From assembly GCF_024181725.1 (NCBI RefSeq), contig NZ_CP028908.1, forward strand, positions 3,585,501-3,649,500: a stretch of 64,000 nucleotides of DNA, written 5' to 3'. This DNA is from Bradyrhizobium sp. WD16 (GTDB lineage Bacteria; Pseudomonadota; Alphaproteobacteria; Rhizobiales; Xanthobacteraceae). This document shows positions 1 through 9,170 of the stretch, piece by piece. Under the pieces are notes generated by a model, which did no database searches, was not told the DNA's origin, and was given only the letters and a program-made list of their open reading frames with translations. The stretch's first letter is position 1, and every line of letters begins with the position of its first letter. The translations under genes and the position numbers were made by a program.

Positions 1-255
1 GACCGCATTCTCGGTTCGATAGAAGCTCTGGCGAGATTCGTCACCATCGAGGAAGCGGCCGAAGAAGCGCAGCGCATATTGCGACCACCACGAAATAAAG
101 CCGATCTGGAGCAGTTCGTGGGTCGCGGTGATGAGGGTGATCACGCCGACTGTCTTCTCGTCGACGATATGCGTCCAGACGACCATGGCGATCAGCTGGA
201 ACAGTGGGCCGACGACCTGTGCGGGAAGATAGAGCAGGGTCTGTTTCAGAAGCAT
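1..255 (-). CDS. Wzx-like polysaccharide flippase, N-terminal part (cut by window edge)
   Basis: Only the first 85 residues are in the window; the rest lies beyond base 1. The protein starts MLLKQTLLYLPAQVVGPLFQ and shows a hydrophobic first helix, then a second segment ending ISWWSQYALRFFGRFL. This resembles the N-terminus of MOP-superfamily oligosaccharide flippases, which move undecaprenyl-linked repeat units across the inner membrane. The start is an ATG at 253-255 with AGGAG eight bases upstream, three bases after the stop of the upstream acyltransferase, so it is translated as the last visible gene of the minus-strand exopolysaccharide operon. Seen: start, RBS, frame open to the edge. 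Inferred: flippase role, from N-terminal similarity and context only. Confidence 0.72.
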   Translation of the reverse strand, partial: MLLKQTLLYLPAQVVGPLFQLIAMVVWTHIVDEKTVGVITLITATHELLQIGFISWWSQYALRFFGRFLDGDESRQSFYRTENAV

Positions 256-258
256 CGC

Positions 259-1308
259 TCAGGCTCCTAGCCAGCCGGCGACGCGGGCCGATGCGAGCGC
301 CCGGACGGCCATGAGGGCGCTGATGCTGGTCAGCGCGGTCACGCCATAGGCGGTGAGAGAGGCTGTCAATGCACTGGACGCATACAGCGAAGTATGGTCG
401 CGCAGAAGCCAGATGACGAAAATGTGCCAGAGATAGATGAAATAGCTGCCCGAGCCGAGGGCGGCGAGGAAGCGTATGGTCGGACGCACCGCGACCAGCG
501 CGACGCAGAACATCGCGGCATAGGCGAAATAGGCGGTTGAATCGTAATCGGCGGCATCGCCGATCTTGAAGATCCGCACGGAGGCATAGACCGCGTAGGC
601 GCCTAAAGTCGTCATGATCGCGACCGCACGTTTGCCGCGAAGAAGTGGCTCGAGATCGAGGGTGGCGAACAGGACGCCAAGGGCAAAGAAGCCGAACCAG
701 AACGGCAGGTCCCGCATCCGCGCTTCCTCGATAACGGAGGGCGTAAAGGCGAGACGGGTCAGTAACGGATCAAGATAGCTGCCGCAGAGCAGGCCGAGCA
801 CGATCGCGAACAGCATCAGCGCTGCGAGGGCGTCGTGCATCTGGCGGCTCGAGCTCACTGTCCGGAACGCCAGCCAGGACAGGATTACGCAGCCGATATA
901 GACGAAGACATAGTAGTAGACCGACACGTAGGCGAGCACGAAGCGCGCGGCAGTCGTCGTGATGCGATGATCCATCGCCGGATTGTGGGCCGCCATGTAG
1001 AGATAGGCGGCGACGAATGCAACGGCGTAAGGGATGAGCGTCGCCATCATCCGCTTGCGAAGCGGCACGCGCCCGGAGCGTGCCGTTAGAACGCCTGATG
1101 CGAACAGGAAGACCGGAACGCAAGGGCGCAAAGCGGCATCGATCAGCAGCGCCGAGGAAGTGCCGAGCGGCTGCTGCAGCGAATGAATGCCGATGACCAT
1201 GAGGATCGCGATGCCGCGCATGGTGTCGATGGCGGAATCGCGGCCGGCCCGCGCAAGTGCGGCGGGGGCGGAGCGATGCCGCTCCAAGACTGTCGCCAGA
1301 ACCGTCAA
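259..1308 (-). CDS. Membrane acyltransferase, acyltransferase-3 family (EPS modification)
   Basis: 349 aa integral membrane protein with about ten hydrophobic segments. Near the N-terminus DTMRGIAILMVIGIHSLQQP carries the R and H typical of acyltransferase-3 (OafA/ExoZ-like) enzymes, which move acetyl or other acyl groups onto sugars at the membrane. The open frame extends far upstream, but that extension is Arg/Pro-rich and overlaps the real upstream gene. I place the start at a TTG (1306-1308) that overlaps the upstream TGA as TTGA and has GGAGG seven bases before it, which implies translational coupling. Role in decorating this exopolysaccharide is inferred from position. Substrate and acyl donor cannot be read from the sequence. 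Confidence 0.83.
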   Translation of the reverse strand: MTVLATVLERHRSAPAALARAGRDSAIDTMRGIAILMVIGIHSLQQPLGTSSALLIDAALRPCVPVFLFASGVLTARSGRVPLRKRMMATLIPYAVAFVAAYLYMAAHNPAMDHRITTTAARFVLAYVSVYYYVFVYIGCVILSWLAFRTVSSSRQMHDALAALMLFAIVLGLLCGSYLDPLLTRLAFTPSVIEEARMRDLPFWFGFFALGVLFATLDLEPLLRGKRAVAIMTTLGAYAVYASVRIFKIGDAADYDSTAYFAYAAMFCVALVAVRPTIRFLAALGSGSYFIYLWHIFVIWLLRDHTSLYASSALTASLTAYGVTALTSISALMAVRALASARVAGWLGA

Positions 1309-2438
1309 TGCGTCGCCTCCTGAACCGGAAGCGCCGGTGTCGGTGCGGCGGGCGGCACGGCGGGATGGCCGGCGCCGGAGCGGCCAAAGGCGCGATTGAG
1401 GTGCTGGCGCAGTGGGGTTTCGAAGAACCGGTAGGACAGCACGCTGGCCGCCATGAGCGCCAGCACCGCAATCGGAATAAGTGTGAGCCGGCCCCCGGGG
1501 ATCCAGCTCGGCAGATGACGCGCCCCAAAGGTCAGCACCACAGTGGCGACTGGAACGTGGAGCATATAGCAGGAGTAGGTCAAATGTGACCAGCGATGCA
1601 GTCCGAGTTTCGTTAGCGGTGTCGAATGCCCAGCGCAGTCGAAATGGATGGCCAGCAGGGCGATGGCGTACACCGCGAGAAGGCCGACCGATACCGAAAG
1701 ATAGGAACCCAGCGCCAGAAACACGATCAACGAGGCGGGCAGGGCGAATGGATGAATGCGCCAGCGGGAGATCCAATCGCGGAACAGGTAGCTGGCGACA
1801 CCAAGGTCGAAGGCGGGCAGTGCGCGGAACGCACCTCCCTGGTTGATCCACTCCGCCCAGGGTTCGCTTCTGGCGGCCAGCACCCATAGGCAGTTTGCGG
1901 CGACCGGAAGCACGACGAGAAGCAGTGCGAACTCCTTGCGCCTGAGGCAGAGCGCGGCAATCGCCGGAAAGGCGAGATAGCAGAACATTTCTGCGGACAG
2001 CGACCAGCTCGGGAAATTGAAAGTCAGCCGCTCGCCCCAGAGCGAATGGAGAAGGACCAACTGGGCGGGAAGGTCAGTGAACGGGTAGCGGTCCGGATTG
2101 TCCGATCGGACCATGCCGAAGTGAATGGCCAGCGCCAGAACGACGTAGAAGAGCAGCGTCGCGACATGAAGAGGATAGATCCGGGCCAGCCGACGCCAGA
2201 CAAAATGGCCGACCGAGCGGGCGCTGTCGACGCTGTCGAGATACTGGCTGGCGATCACGTAGCCGGAGATCACGAAGAAAAGGTCGACGAACAGGTTGAA
2301 ATGCTGGGTATGGATCAGCAGGAAATTGCCGATCGGCTGGCTCCTGGCGTAGTCCGAATAGTGGAGCGCCACGACAGCTCCGGCGGCGATGATGCGCAAC
2401 GCATCGAGATGACGGGCGGACATTCTGCTGACTTGCAC
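1305..2438 (-). CDS. Membrane acyltransferase, acyltransferase-3 family (EPS modification)
   Basis: 377 aa polytopic protein. The N-terminal HLDALRIIAAGAVVALHYSD, then FFVISGYVIA and FNFPSWSLSAEMFCYL, are classic acyltransferase-3 signatures (R and H near the first helix, W-S-L-S-x-E in the middle). It is a paralogue of the downstream acyltransferase, so the polymer may carry two different acyl substituents. The start is ambiguous: GTG at 2436-2438 has GGAA eight bases upstream and is preferred; ATG at 2421-2423 lacks a clear RBS. The longer frame to 2591 runs into the preceding glycosyltransferase and is unlikely. The C-terminal ~30 residues are Pro/Ala-rich and probably cytoplasmic. Confidence 0.83.
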   Translation of the reverse strand: MQVSRMSARHLDALRIIAAGAVVALHYSDYARSQPIGNFLLIHTQHFNLFVDLFFVISGYVIASQYLDSVDSARSVGHFVWRRLARIYPLHVATLLFYVVLALAIHFGMVRSDNPDRYPFTDLPAQLVLLHSLWGERLTFNFPSWSLSAEMFCYLAFPAIAALCLRRKEFALLLVVLPVAANCLWVLAARSEPWAEWINQGGAFRALPAFDLGVASYLFRDWISRWRIHPFALPASLIVFLALGSYLSVSVGLLAVYAIALLAIHFDCAGHSTPLTKLGLHRWSHLTYSCYMLHVPVATVVLTFGARHLPSWIPGGRLTLIPIAVLALMAASVLSYRFFETPLRQHLNRAFGRSGAGHPAVPPAAPTPALPVQEATH

Positions 2439-2520
2439 GTGATGCGTTCCAAATGACGTGATTTGGGGCAGGCAGCTCTGGCACCGGGGAGCGTCCGTGA
2501 CGGGCGTGAAAGGCTGCTCG

Positions 2521-3615
2521 TCAAGTCGTCGGCCCCTGTTGCCGCGGCTCCAATTCGGTCCGGGTCGTTGTTGATGTTCGCTGCTCTGCAAGTTTCGTCA
2601 TCAGTTCGATGGCCGCGGCACGGTCGCCGAGCGCCAGCTCGTTCCAGCGTTGCAGATTGCGTGAGGCGAGTGAAACGTAGGTGGCGCGCCAGCCCGGTTG
2701 GTCGACGGCATTGGCGATCGTTGACGCGGCGGCGGCGGGATCGCTCGTGTCGATGAATATCCCCGAATTGCCGAGGATCTCACGGAAAATGGCGTCTTTC
2801 GGTGCAACGATCGGCAGTCCGGCATATTGAGCTTCCAGCAGGGGCAGCCCGAGACCTTCCTCGTGTGACGTACAGATGAAGACGTCGGCGTCGTCGAGAA
2901 GTCGTCGGGCCTGTTCTGTCGTTTGATAGCCGTGCAGCTTGACGCCCGGACAGGCGGCGAGCGCGTCCCAGTCCGGGCCCCAGCCACGACGCCCGGCGAT
3001 GTCGAGCGTCGCATCGGCAAAGCCAAGGCGGCGCAGGGCGGTGAGAATCCGGGCGGCGGCCGCCAGGTTCTTCCGCGGCTCGACTGTGCCGAGCGCGATC
3101 AGTCGCAGTGCCATCGGCTGTCCGGTGCGGGTCGGGCGCGCGGCCGGATCGAGCTCGAAGACATTTCGAACCGGAGGACGATAGAGCGTGATCTGGGCAT
3201 CCGGCCGACAAACGGCTGCGAGCTTCGTTCTGGTATCGATCGAATTGACCAGGAAACGGGGATAGGAGCGCACGACCAGTTCGAACGGTTTCGACATGTA
3301 GAGGCGGGCGCGCCAGTTGAGATCGGCTTGCCGCGACAACAGAAAAAGGTCGTGAATATAGGGGAGAACGCGGTCGGCGAACGGCAACAACAGCGGACTG
3401 GGCGGAAAGCCAGGGCAGAGGAGGATCGACCGCGAGGCAGCCAGCTGCAGCGGCAGTTGGAAGGACTGGGTGGCGATCATCCGCAGCTTGCTGCTCGCGG
3501 TTACCGGAATGATCTCGAGGGGCGCCAGCGCCGATGGCGAGAACAGCTCGAGCGTGATGCGCTCCAGGCCGGTGACGTGGCGCCCGAGGTGCGTGTGATC
3601 GACATAAATGGCCAT
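2521..3615 (-). CDS. Glycosyltransferase, GT4-like (group 1)
   Basis: 364 aa, no signal peptide, two Rossmann-like halves as in GT-B enzymes. The C-terminal half carries GTVEPRKNLAAAARIL (the donor-site G-x-x-E/x-R-K-N motif) and HEEGLGLPLLEAQYAGLP (the E-x7-E motif of retaining group 1 transferases). It should transfer a sugar from a nucleotide sugar to the growing lipid-linked repeat unit on the cytoplasmic face. ATG at 3613-3615 with GGGAG five bases upstream. It lies 24 bases after the polymerase gene in the same operon. The sugar is not predictable; it is the only dedicated glycosyltransferase visible here, so others must lie outside the window if the repeat unit is longer than two sugars. 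Confidence 0.85.
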   Translation of the reverse strand: MAIYVDHTHLGRHVTGLERITLELFSPSALAPLEIIPVTASSKLRMIATQSFQLPLQLAASRSILLCPGFPPSPLLLPFADRVLPYIHDLFLLSRQADLNWRARLYMSKPFELVVRSYPRFLVNSIDTRTKLAAVCRPDAQITLYRPPVRNVFELDPAARPTRTGQPMALRLIALGTVEPRKNLAAAARILTALRRLGFADATLDIAGRRGWGPDWDALAACPGVKLHGYQTTEQARRLLDDADVFICTSHEEGLGLPLLEAQYAGLPIVAPKDAIFREILGNSGIFIDTSDPAAAASTIANAVDQPGWRATYVSLASRNLQRWNELALGDRAAAIELMTKLAEQRTSTTTRTELEPRQQGPTT

Positions 3616-3639
3616 GCAAGCTCCCGGTCCCGCGCCCTG

Positions 3640-5067
3640 TTATGCTGATTGCTGCCGGTCGCCGCCGGCGCCCGTTCCTCGACGCTGGACGGCGGCAGGC
3701 GCGGACGGTCGATCGCGCGGCAGAAGCAGCGCAATCAGAACGACGAACTGCGCGAGCTGGATGTTCTTCGAAGAAAAGCTCACGGAACTCGCGGCGATGA
3801 TGGCGATCAGCAGGAAGATGACGGTGACCGACCGCTCGGAACGCCGGAAGATCTCGACGAAGAGGGCGATCAATCCGAACGTGAGCAGCGCGGTATGAAT
3901 GGCGCCGAACTGGACAGTGCTCGCGATCCAGAAATTCTCGATGCCGTAAGTCAGTCCGAGCTGGCTTTGAAGTGCGCTCACCCGGGCTTGATTCGGACCA
4001 AGCAGAAGCTCGCTCAGATCGAAGTGGGAAAGGAGGGCGACGGTCGCGACGCGGGCGTTGGCGCTGCCCTTGTCGGACGAAAAGCGCAGAAGCATCTTGT
4101 CGAAGATTCCGAGGTCGAATGCGGCGGACAGGGCCGCGATGACGACGAACAGCACGCATATGGCCGCAATCGCCGTCGGCAGCGACGTACGTCCGCCGCG
4201 AAGCATCCTGAGCATTTCGATGGCGCCGAGGCTGCCGAGAACCAGGAGCACGAAGACGAGGGCGGTGCGCCCGCCAAAAGCCATCAGCGAGCCGAGGCAG
4301 AAGGCGATCAGCGGCAGACGAAGTGTCGGCGCCGGACAGATCCGGGGGCGTAGCACGAGCGAGAGAATATAGGCCGCGACGAGACCCGAGGCGGTGAGTG
4401 GATGGCCCAGCAGGGCCGACGAGCGCCATTCGCCGTACACCACCAGATCGCCGCCGAGGCTCAGCGGGAACAGTCGATGTCCGGAGAAGTACTCGTAATA
4501 GCCGAGCACGACGTTGAGCAGGATCGTCAGATGCAGGGCCCAGACCAGCGGGCGCCTCTGTGCAGGCGAGAGCCGCCAGATCACCAGACAGAGCACCACA
4601 GGCAGAAGGAAGGTATCGATGATGACGGTGAATGGCCGTTCCAGCACGAACATCTGGATGAGCAGGAACGACCAGAACAGCAGGTGGACGAGAATCAGCT
4701 TGGCGCCGGACAACATCCGGTCGAGTTCCTCGATGGGATTGCCATTGCGAAAGAGAAGGATGATGAGGGCGAGAAACGCCGCATATGTTGTCGGATGCAG
4801 CTTTTCATAGAATGCGCCGCCCGTCGTCAGATAGTGAATCTTCCAGCTGGTCAGCATCGCCGCCGAGAGGGCGTAGACGCCGATGACGACAAGCACCATC
4901 AAGCCGGTGACGATGAAGTCCATCGGCAGGGCCGAGGCCGTAGTATTCGAGACGCTGCGTCCCGGGGGGAGCCGGGAGGCGCCGCTTGGTATGCGGTGAC
5001 GCTGGGGCAATTTCGGCGCAAGCGGCCGGCCGACAACGGGTACCGGCAGGGAGCGCGGCTGCTTCAC
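3640..5067 (-). CDS. Polysaccharide polymerase, VpsF/Wzy-like
   Basis: 475 aa with about 10-12 membrane segments and a large loop region around YYEYFSGHRLFPL and GEWRSSALLGHPLTASGL. Wzy/O-antigen-ligase-like polymerases have such a periplasmic loop with G-H-P motifs. It would join repeat units in the periplasm under control of the Wzc-like co-polymerase. I place the start at a GTG (5065-5067) that overlaps the upstream TGA as GTGA and has GGAG seven bases before it. This gives a ~45-residue basic, Pro-rich cytoplasmic N-terminus before the first helix; the longer frame to 5253 is antisense-like noise over the co-polymerase gene. Family assignment rests on topology, motifs and position; confidence in polymerase over ligase is moderate. 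Confidence 0.75.
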   Translation of the reverse strand: MKQPRSLPVPVVGRPLAPKLPQRHRIPSGASRLPPGRSVSNTTASALPMDFIVTGLMVLVVIGVYALSAAMLTSWKIHYLTTGGAFYEKLHPTTYAAFLALIILLFRNGNPIEELDRMLSGAKLILVHLLFWSFLLIQMFVLERPFTVIIDTFLLPVVLCLVIWRLSPAQRRPLVWALHLTILLNVVLGYYEYFSGHRLFPLSLGGDLVVYGEWRSSALLGHPLTASGLVAAYILSLVLRPRICPAPTLRLPLIAFCLGSLMAFGGRTALVFVLLVLGSLGAIEMLRMLRGGRTSLPTAIAAICVLFVVIAALSAAFDLGIFDKMLLRFSSDKGSANARVATVALLSHFDLSELLLGPNQARVSALQSQLGLTYGIENFWIASTVQFGAIHTALLTFGLIALFVEIFRRSERSVTVIFLLIAIIAASSVSFSSKNIQLAQFVVLIALLLPRDRPSAPAAVQRRGTGAGGDRQQSA

Positions 5068-7370
5068 CGGTTCGCTCCAGGGCTGAGCGCCGGAGCTTCG
5101 TAGGGTTTGAGATAAGCCGAGCTCAGATAATAGTCGTAGAACTTGAGCCGGTGGAGATCGACGCGCGTCAGCACGGTTCCGAGCAATCGCCCATAGACCG
5201 GTGCGAGCAGGTTGATCGCGTGGGAGACGACATCGACCGGGGTCTGATTCCACGCAACCGACAGAATGATCCGGTCGGACATTTCGGCCAGGGCGCGACC
5301 GTCGACCAGGGGAACCAGGGGCGGCGAGTCGATAATGATGAGTTCGAAATGATCGCGCAGGTGATCAAGAATGTCCCGCATCCGTTCGGAGAAGATAAGT
5401 TCGGATGCAGCCTCGATATTCTGCACCGGAAGTGATGGCAGGATGGACAGCCCGGTACTGCGATCAAGGAGGATCGCCTGATCCAATGGAGCGTCGCCGA
5501 TAGCGATGTCCATCAGGCCGATTTCGGCGTGCGGGCAGAGTGATCGCGTCAGCTCCGGATTGCGCAGGTCGCCATCGATCAAAAGGGTCTTGAGACCGAG
5601 CGAAGCCAGCGACTGCGCCAGATTTGCCGCAAGCGTCGTCTTCCCCTCGCCGTCGACGGCGGAGGTAACCATGAAGACCTTGACCGGTTCGGCCAGGAGG
5701 GCGCGCTGGACCGACAGCCTTACGGCGCGAATGGCTTCGGCGAAAAAGGTTCCCGGCTCTTCCATCGCATAGCGCAGCAGGGGGGGCTGGAGCGCTGCTG
5801 GCAGCAGTCGGGCGGTTCGGGAGTCATAGTGATCGAGGGCACGCCGACCGCGTTTGGCCAGCGCCGCAAGTTCCCGCGTGCCGATCAGCGGAATGGCCGC
5901 GAGGGCTGGAATGCCGGTCGCGCTCTGGGTCTGCTCGAGCGTCTTGACCCGACGGTCGAGATAGTCGGCGAGAAATGCCAGCACGCTCCCGAGACCGAAA
6001 CCGACGATCAGCGCGAGGCCAAGAATAAGCGAACTCTTCGGCCAGGACGGCACGATGGGGACGCTGGCCTTGGTGACCACCCTCGAGTCGGGCATCTCGA
6101 GACTCTCCTGCGCCGCGGTGTCCTTGTAGCGCGCGAGATAGGATTCATAGAGGGTGCGGGTCGCCTCGGCTTCGCGTTGCAGCTCCCGCAGTCGCACCTG
6201 TGCCTGACCCGAGGCACTCGAGACGTCCTGCGCCTGGTCGAGGTTCTTCTGCAGCGACGCTTCCCGTGACAGCGCGACTTCGTAGTCGTGCTGGGTGCTG
6301 TCCATGATCCGCTTGATTTCCGTGTCGATCAGCCGTTGCGTGTCTCGCAGCTGGGCGCGGACGTTGGCCACGAGAGGATGGTGCGGTCCGTACTTGCTCG
6401 ACATGTCGGCCAGATTCTTGGCGATGTCGGCATACTGGGTTCGTAGCCGGGTGATCAGGTCCGACGTGACGGCGGCGTTGATCCCGCCGGCATCCTTGCC
6501 GGACTGGGCCAGCTTCTGGACTTGGTCGAATTTCGCCTTGGTTTCGGCCGTCTGGCCCCGCGCTGCGATCAGCTGGTTGTTGAGATCCGTTATTTGCTGG
6601 TCGTTGATGGTCACGCCCTGCGAGACGGCGAGATTGTTGGCCGAGCGGAAATCGGCGACCGCCTTTTCGGCCGCGAGCACACGCGACTTCAAGGTGTTGA
6701 TCTGTCCGTTCAGCCAGTCCGCGGCGATTCGGGTCGCCTCGTTCTTGGCTCGGACCTGCTCGGCGAAATATTTGTCGGCGATCGCATTGGCGATTCGTGC
6801 CGCCTTGGTCGGCTCTACCGAGCTCACATTGATGTCGACCAGGAACGTCGTGCCCTGCCGCACGACTTTCAGGCGTTTCTGAAGAATGTCGACCGCCACA
6901 GCCCTGGCGGCCTCTTCGGCGCTGGCGCCGCCGGCGGGGGCGCTTCGGGCGAACAGTCTCTTGATCGGGTCCAGCAGACCCGGCCGAGGCTGAAACTCGG
7001 GATCCTTGGTCAGATCGAGCTGGCCGACCACGCTGGACAGAATGGCGATGGACTGGATCATGAGAGCCTGGCTCTCGATCGTGGCATCGTCGGTTCCGAA
7101 ATTCGAGAGCACCGTCTGGTTGGTATCGACGACATTGGCCCGGCGGGGGTCCACGAGCACCGTGGTGGTCGCAGTATATAATGTGTCGGTGGAGACGATG
7201 TAGATCACGGCGCAAACCAGCAAAGCCAGCGGAACTGCGGCCAGCATCTTCCAGCGTCGAAGCAGAATGCGAGCCATCTCGCGCAGATCGACCGTCGCCG
7301 GGTTCTCGCCGTGCTCTCCGGCCGGGAAAGCCGGAACGGGATAGTCGAAGTCAGAACTGCGCTGTAACAT
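5064..7370 (-). CDS. Polysaccharide co-polymerase with BY-kinase domain (Wzc/GumC/ExoP-like)
   Basis: 768 aa. An N-terminal Wzz domain starts at VDLREMARILLRRWKMLAA with a first membrane helix near residue 50. A long periplasmic coiled-coil region (about 190-420) follows, then a second helix before FLADYLDRRVKTLEQ. The C-terminal cytoplasmic kinase has Walker A SAVDGEGKTTLAANLA (near 575), Walker A' LLIDGDLRNP and Walker B LIIIDSPP. The C-terminal tail has several tyrosines (YDYYLSSAYLKPY), the usual autophosphorylation cluster. It controls chain length and export together with the OPX protein. ATG at 7368-7370 is preferred (GGA just upstream); a TTG nine bases earlier is possible. It overlaps the end of the barrel gene, so translation is probably coupled. 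Confidence 0.92.
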   Translation of the reverse strand: MLQRSSDFDYPVPAFPAGEHGENPATVDLREMARILLRRWKMLAAVPLALLVCAVIYIVSTDTLYTATTTVLVDPRRANVVDTNQTVLSNFGTDDATIESQALMIQSIAILSSVVGQLDLTKDPEFQPRPGLLDPIKRLFARSAPAGGASAEEAARAVAVDILQKRLKVVRQGTTFLVDINVSSVEPTKAARIANAIADKYFAEQVRAKNEATRIAADWLNGQINTLKSRVLAAEKAVADFRSANNLAVSQGVTINDQQITDLNNQLIAARGQTAETKAKFDQVQKLAQSGKDAGGINAAVTSDLITRLRTQYADIAKNLADMSSKYGPHHPLVANVRAQLRDTQRLIDTEIKRIMDSTQHDYEVALSREASLQKNLDQAQDVSSASGQAQVRLRELQREAEATRTLYESYLARYKDTAAQESLEMPDSRVVTKASVPIVPSWPKSSLILGLALIVGFGLGSVLAFLADYLDRRVKTLEQTQSATGIPALAAIPLIGTRELAALAKRGRRALDHYDSRTARLLPAALQPPLLRYAMEEPGTFFAEAIRAVRLSVQRALLAEPVKVFMVTSAVDGEGKTTLAANLAQSLASLGLKTLLIDGDLRNPELTRSLCPHAEIGLMDIAIGDAPLDQAILLDRSTGLSILPSLPVQNIEAASELIFSERMRDILDHLRDHFELIIIDSPPLVPLVDGRALAEMSDRIILSVAWNQTPVDVVSHAINLLAPVYGRLLGTVLTRVDLHRLKFYDYYLSSAYLKPYEAPALSPGANR

Positions 7371-8796
7371 TGATTCCAACCTGATGTTTCTCGAAGCTGA
7401 AGACCGGGATGTCGCTGTCGCGCTTCAGGTAGCGGTGAAAGACGGAAACCGATGCAAATCGGTTCATCAGGTATTTGATGTTGGAATCCGTCGAGATGAC
7501 ATTGTCTTTGCGCAATTGACCGACGAAGCGATCCCGCTCGAAGCTCCCGGCCAGCGACACGACGACGTTGCGCAGCAGCTCGTAGTCGAGCCCGAGTTGT
7601 ACAGCATTGGCGAGGACGCCGGTCGAGCCGGTCTCGGCCGTCTCGGTGACGATCTGTTCGGCTTTGAAATGGACATCGAGCAGGCGGGTCGGGCTCCAGG
7701 TCAACATCGCCCGATAGGTCGGTCCGGCGACCGTGCCGATGGTCGGGTCGACGAAGCGCTGTTGCACATAGCCGCCGCCGAATTCGGCCGTAATCAGGTG
7801 GGTGAGGCCGATTGTGACGCCGGAAAGAACCCTGTATCCGTCGGAATCGAGTGGATGACCCACGGTGCCGCGAAGATTGCGCTGGTTGCCTTCGACGCCC
7901 GCGAACCAGCCCAGGATCGGCGAAAAGGCGTAATCGACGCGGCCATGAAGCGTGTAGATCTGGCCGTCGCGAGAGCTCTGGTCGATCGCCGAACCGTCCT
8001 GTGCGCGGGTTGTGCCGTAGGCATAGGAGGCGGCGCCCATCCCCACGGACGTGGTCAGGCGATTGAATTCCTTGCGGACGCTGACGTCTCCCGAGAACAG
8101 GTCATAGGGTGTCGGCTGGACGGCATTGACCGGCGAACTCAGCGTGCCGACCCCCTCATTGAGGTGCGCCGCCTGGAATGCTGTCAGGACCATCAAATCC
8201 GGTGAGACATCAAGCCAAGCGTTGCCCTTAAGGCTGGCGTTTGTCTGGTTGAGGCCCGGATTCTGATTATACAGGATGGTCTGGGCATCGAGTTTGAGAT
8301 CGATGCCGTGGCGTTCCCAAAGGGTATGGGCACGCAGGTTCGGTTCGACGACGGCGGCAATATCCGAACGCTTCATCACGTTGGAGGAAAAGATGTTGCT
8401 GTCGTAGAGAAGGCCGGCCGCTAGCGACGGATTGTACATCCAGGACCCGCTGCGGATGCCGATCGGCTCGTATCCCGGCTGTTGTCGAGTCTTCACCGGC
8501 ATGTCCTCCGGTTGGATTTGTTCGCGGTAGTCCTCGCGGGCGTCACGATCCAACAGGTCCGGCAGCGGGGTTGGCTCGAACAGGCGCTGCGCGTTCCAGG
8601 GTGGAGCCACCGGGGTGAATGCGAGCGGAACCACCTGAGCTTGCGCAGGCGATGCCAGGCAAATCAGCAAAGGGACGGTGAGCGGAACGCCGGTCTGGAA
8701 CCGGGCTCTGATAACGGAGGCAAGGTGTAGAGCGGACCCTAAAGTGCACTGGCCCACTTCGGGCAACCTCGACGTTTTCAACGCAATACGACTCAT
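7351..8796 (-). CDS. Outer-membrane beta-barrel protein for EPS export (BBP2-like)
   Basis: 481 aa. After a signal sequence ending LICLASPAQAQ the mature part is rich in alternating aromatic/hydrophobic strands and ends in F (INVTAQF), the usual BAM-recognised terminal residue of outer-membrane barrels. Proteins of this type (VpsM/WbfB-like) sit beside Wzc and Wza homologues in EPS loci and probably form the outer-membrane pore. ATG at 8794-8796 with GGAA six bases upstream. The 374-base gap upstream separates it from the OPX gene, so it may have its own promoter. Seen: signal peptide, terminal F, strand pattern. Inferred: pore role. Confidence 0.82.
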   Translation of the reverse strand: MSRIALKTSRLPEVGQCTLGSALHLASVIRARFQTGVPLTVPLLICLASPAQAQVVPLAFTPVAPPWNAQRLFEPTPLPDLLDRDAREDYREQIQPEDMPVKTRQQPGYEPIGIRSGSWMYNPSLAAGLLYDSNIFSSNVMKRSDIAAVVEPNLRAHTLWERHGIDLKLDAQTILYNQNPGLNQTNASLKGNAWLDVSPDLMVLTAFQAAHLNEGVGTLSSPVNAVQPTPYDLFSGDVSVRKEFNRLTTSVGMGAASYAYGTTRAQDGSAIDQSSRDGQIYTLHGRVDYAFSPILGWFAGVEGNQRNLRGTVGHPLDSDGYRVLSGVTIGLTHLITAEFGGGYVQQRFVDPTIGTVAGPTYRAMLTWSPTRLLDVHFKAEQIVTETAETGSTGVLANAVQLGLDYELLRNVVVSLAGSFERDRFVGQLRKDNVISTDSNIKYLMNRFASVSVFHRYLKRDSDIPVFSFEKHQVGINVTAQF

Positions 8797-9170
8797 CGGG
8801 CGTTCCAAGCGGGAGAGATTCACGTTCGATGTCTGTGGCGAACATCTGTTCCTCGGCCATGCTTAAAACGTCATCGCGGCACGCTTCGAATTTGGGCTGT
8901 CGTTGAACGCTGATTGCGCAGAGGCGCCGCAACCCACACTTGCGGACAAGATCATCGCTGTGCTGCGTCCATTGGCGCACTCAACAATTCCGTAACGCAC
9001 AAAAAGATCCTGCACTGCAAAGAGACCACAGTATGGCGATGCAGCGATCTATCGCGATGAACTGCGTCGGCGCGACTGCGAACGCAGAAGTGTCATTCGG
9101 CCGAACGAGTTTTCGTCCGACGTGCGCTCGAAGCGAAGCAGAATGTTCGAGTGAGCGTCGGCTTCGAGAG
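8797..9170. other. Gene-free stretch between barrel and OPX genes
   Basis: No convincing reading frame on either strand; the frames present are short and Cys/Arg/Ser-rich. Both flanking genes are on the minus strand, so a leader or internal promoter for the barrel-Wzc operon is expected here, but I cannot pick a clear -35/-10 pair or terminator hairpin. Confidence 0.5.

Noticed and set aside
1309-1887. 5' extension of the first acyltransferase frame to 542 aa
   Set aside because: The extra ~193 residues are Arg/Pro-rich antisense-like sequence over the upstream acyltransferase; the TTG start with GGAGG at 1308 explains the gene.
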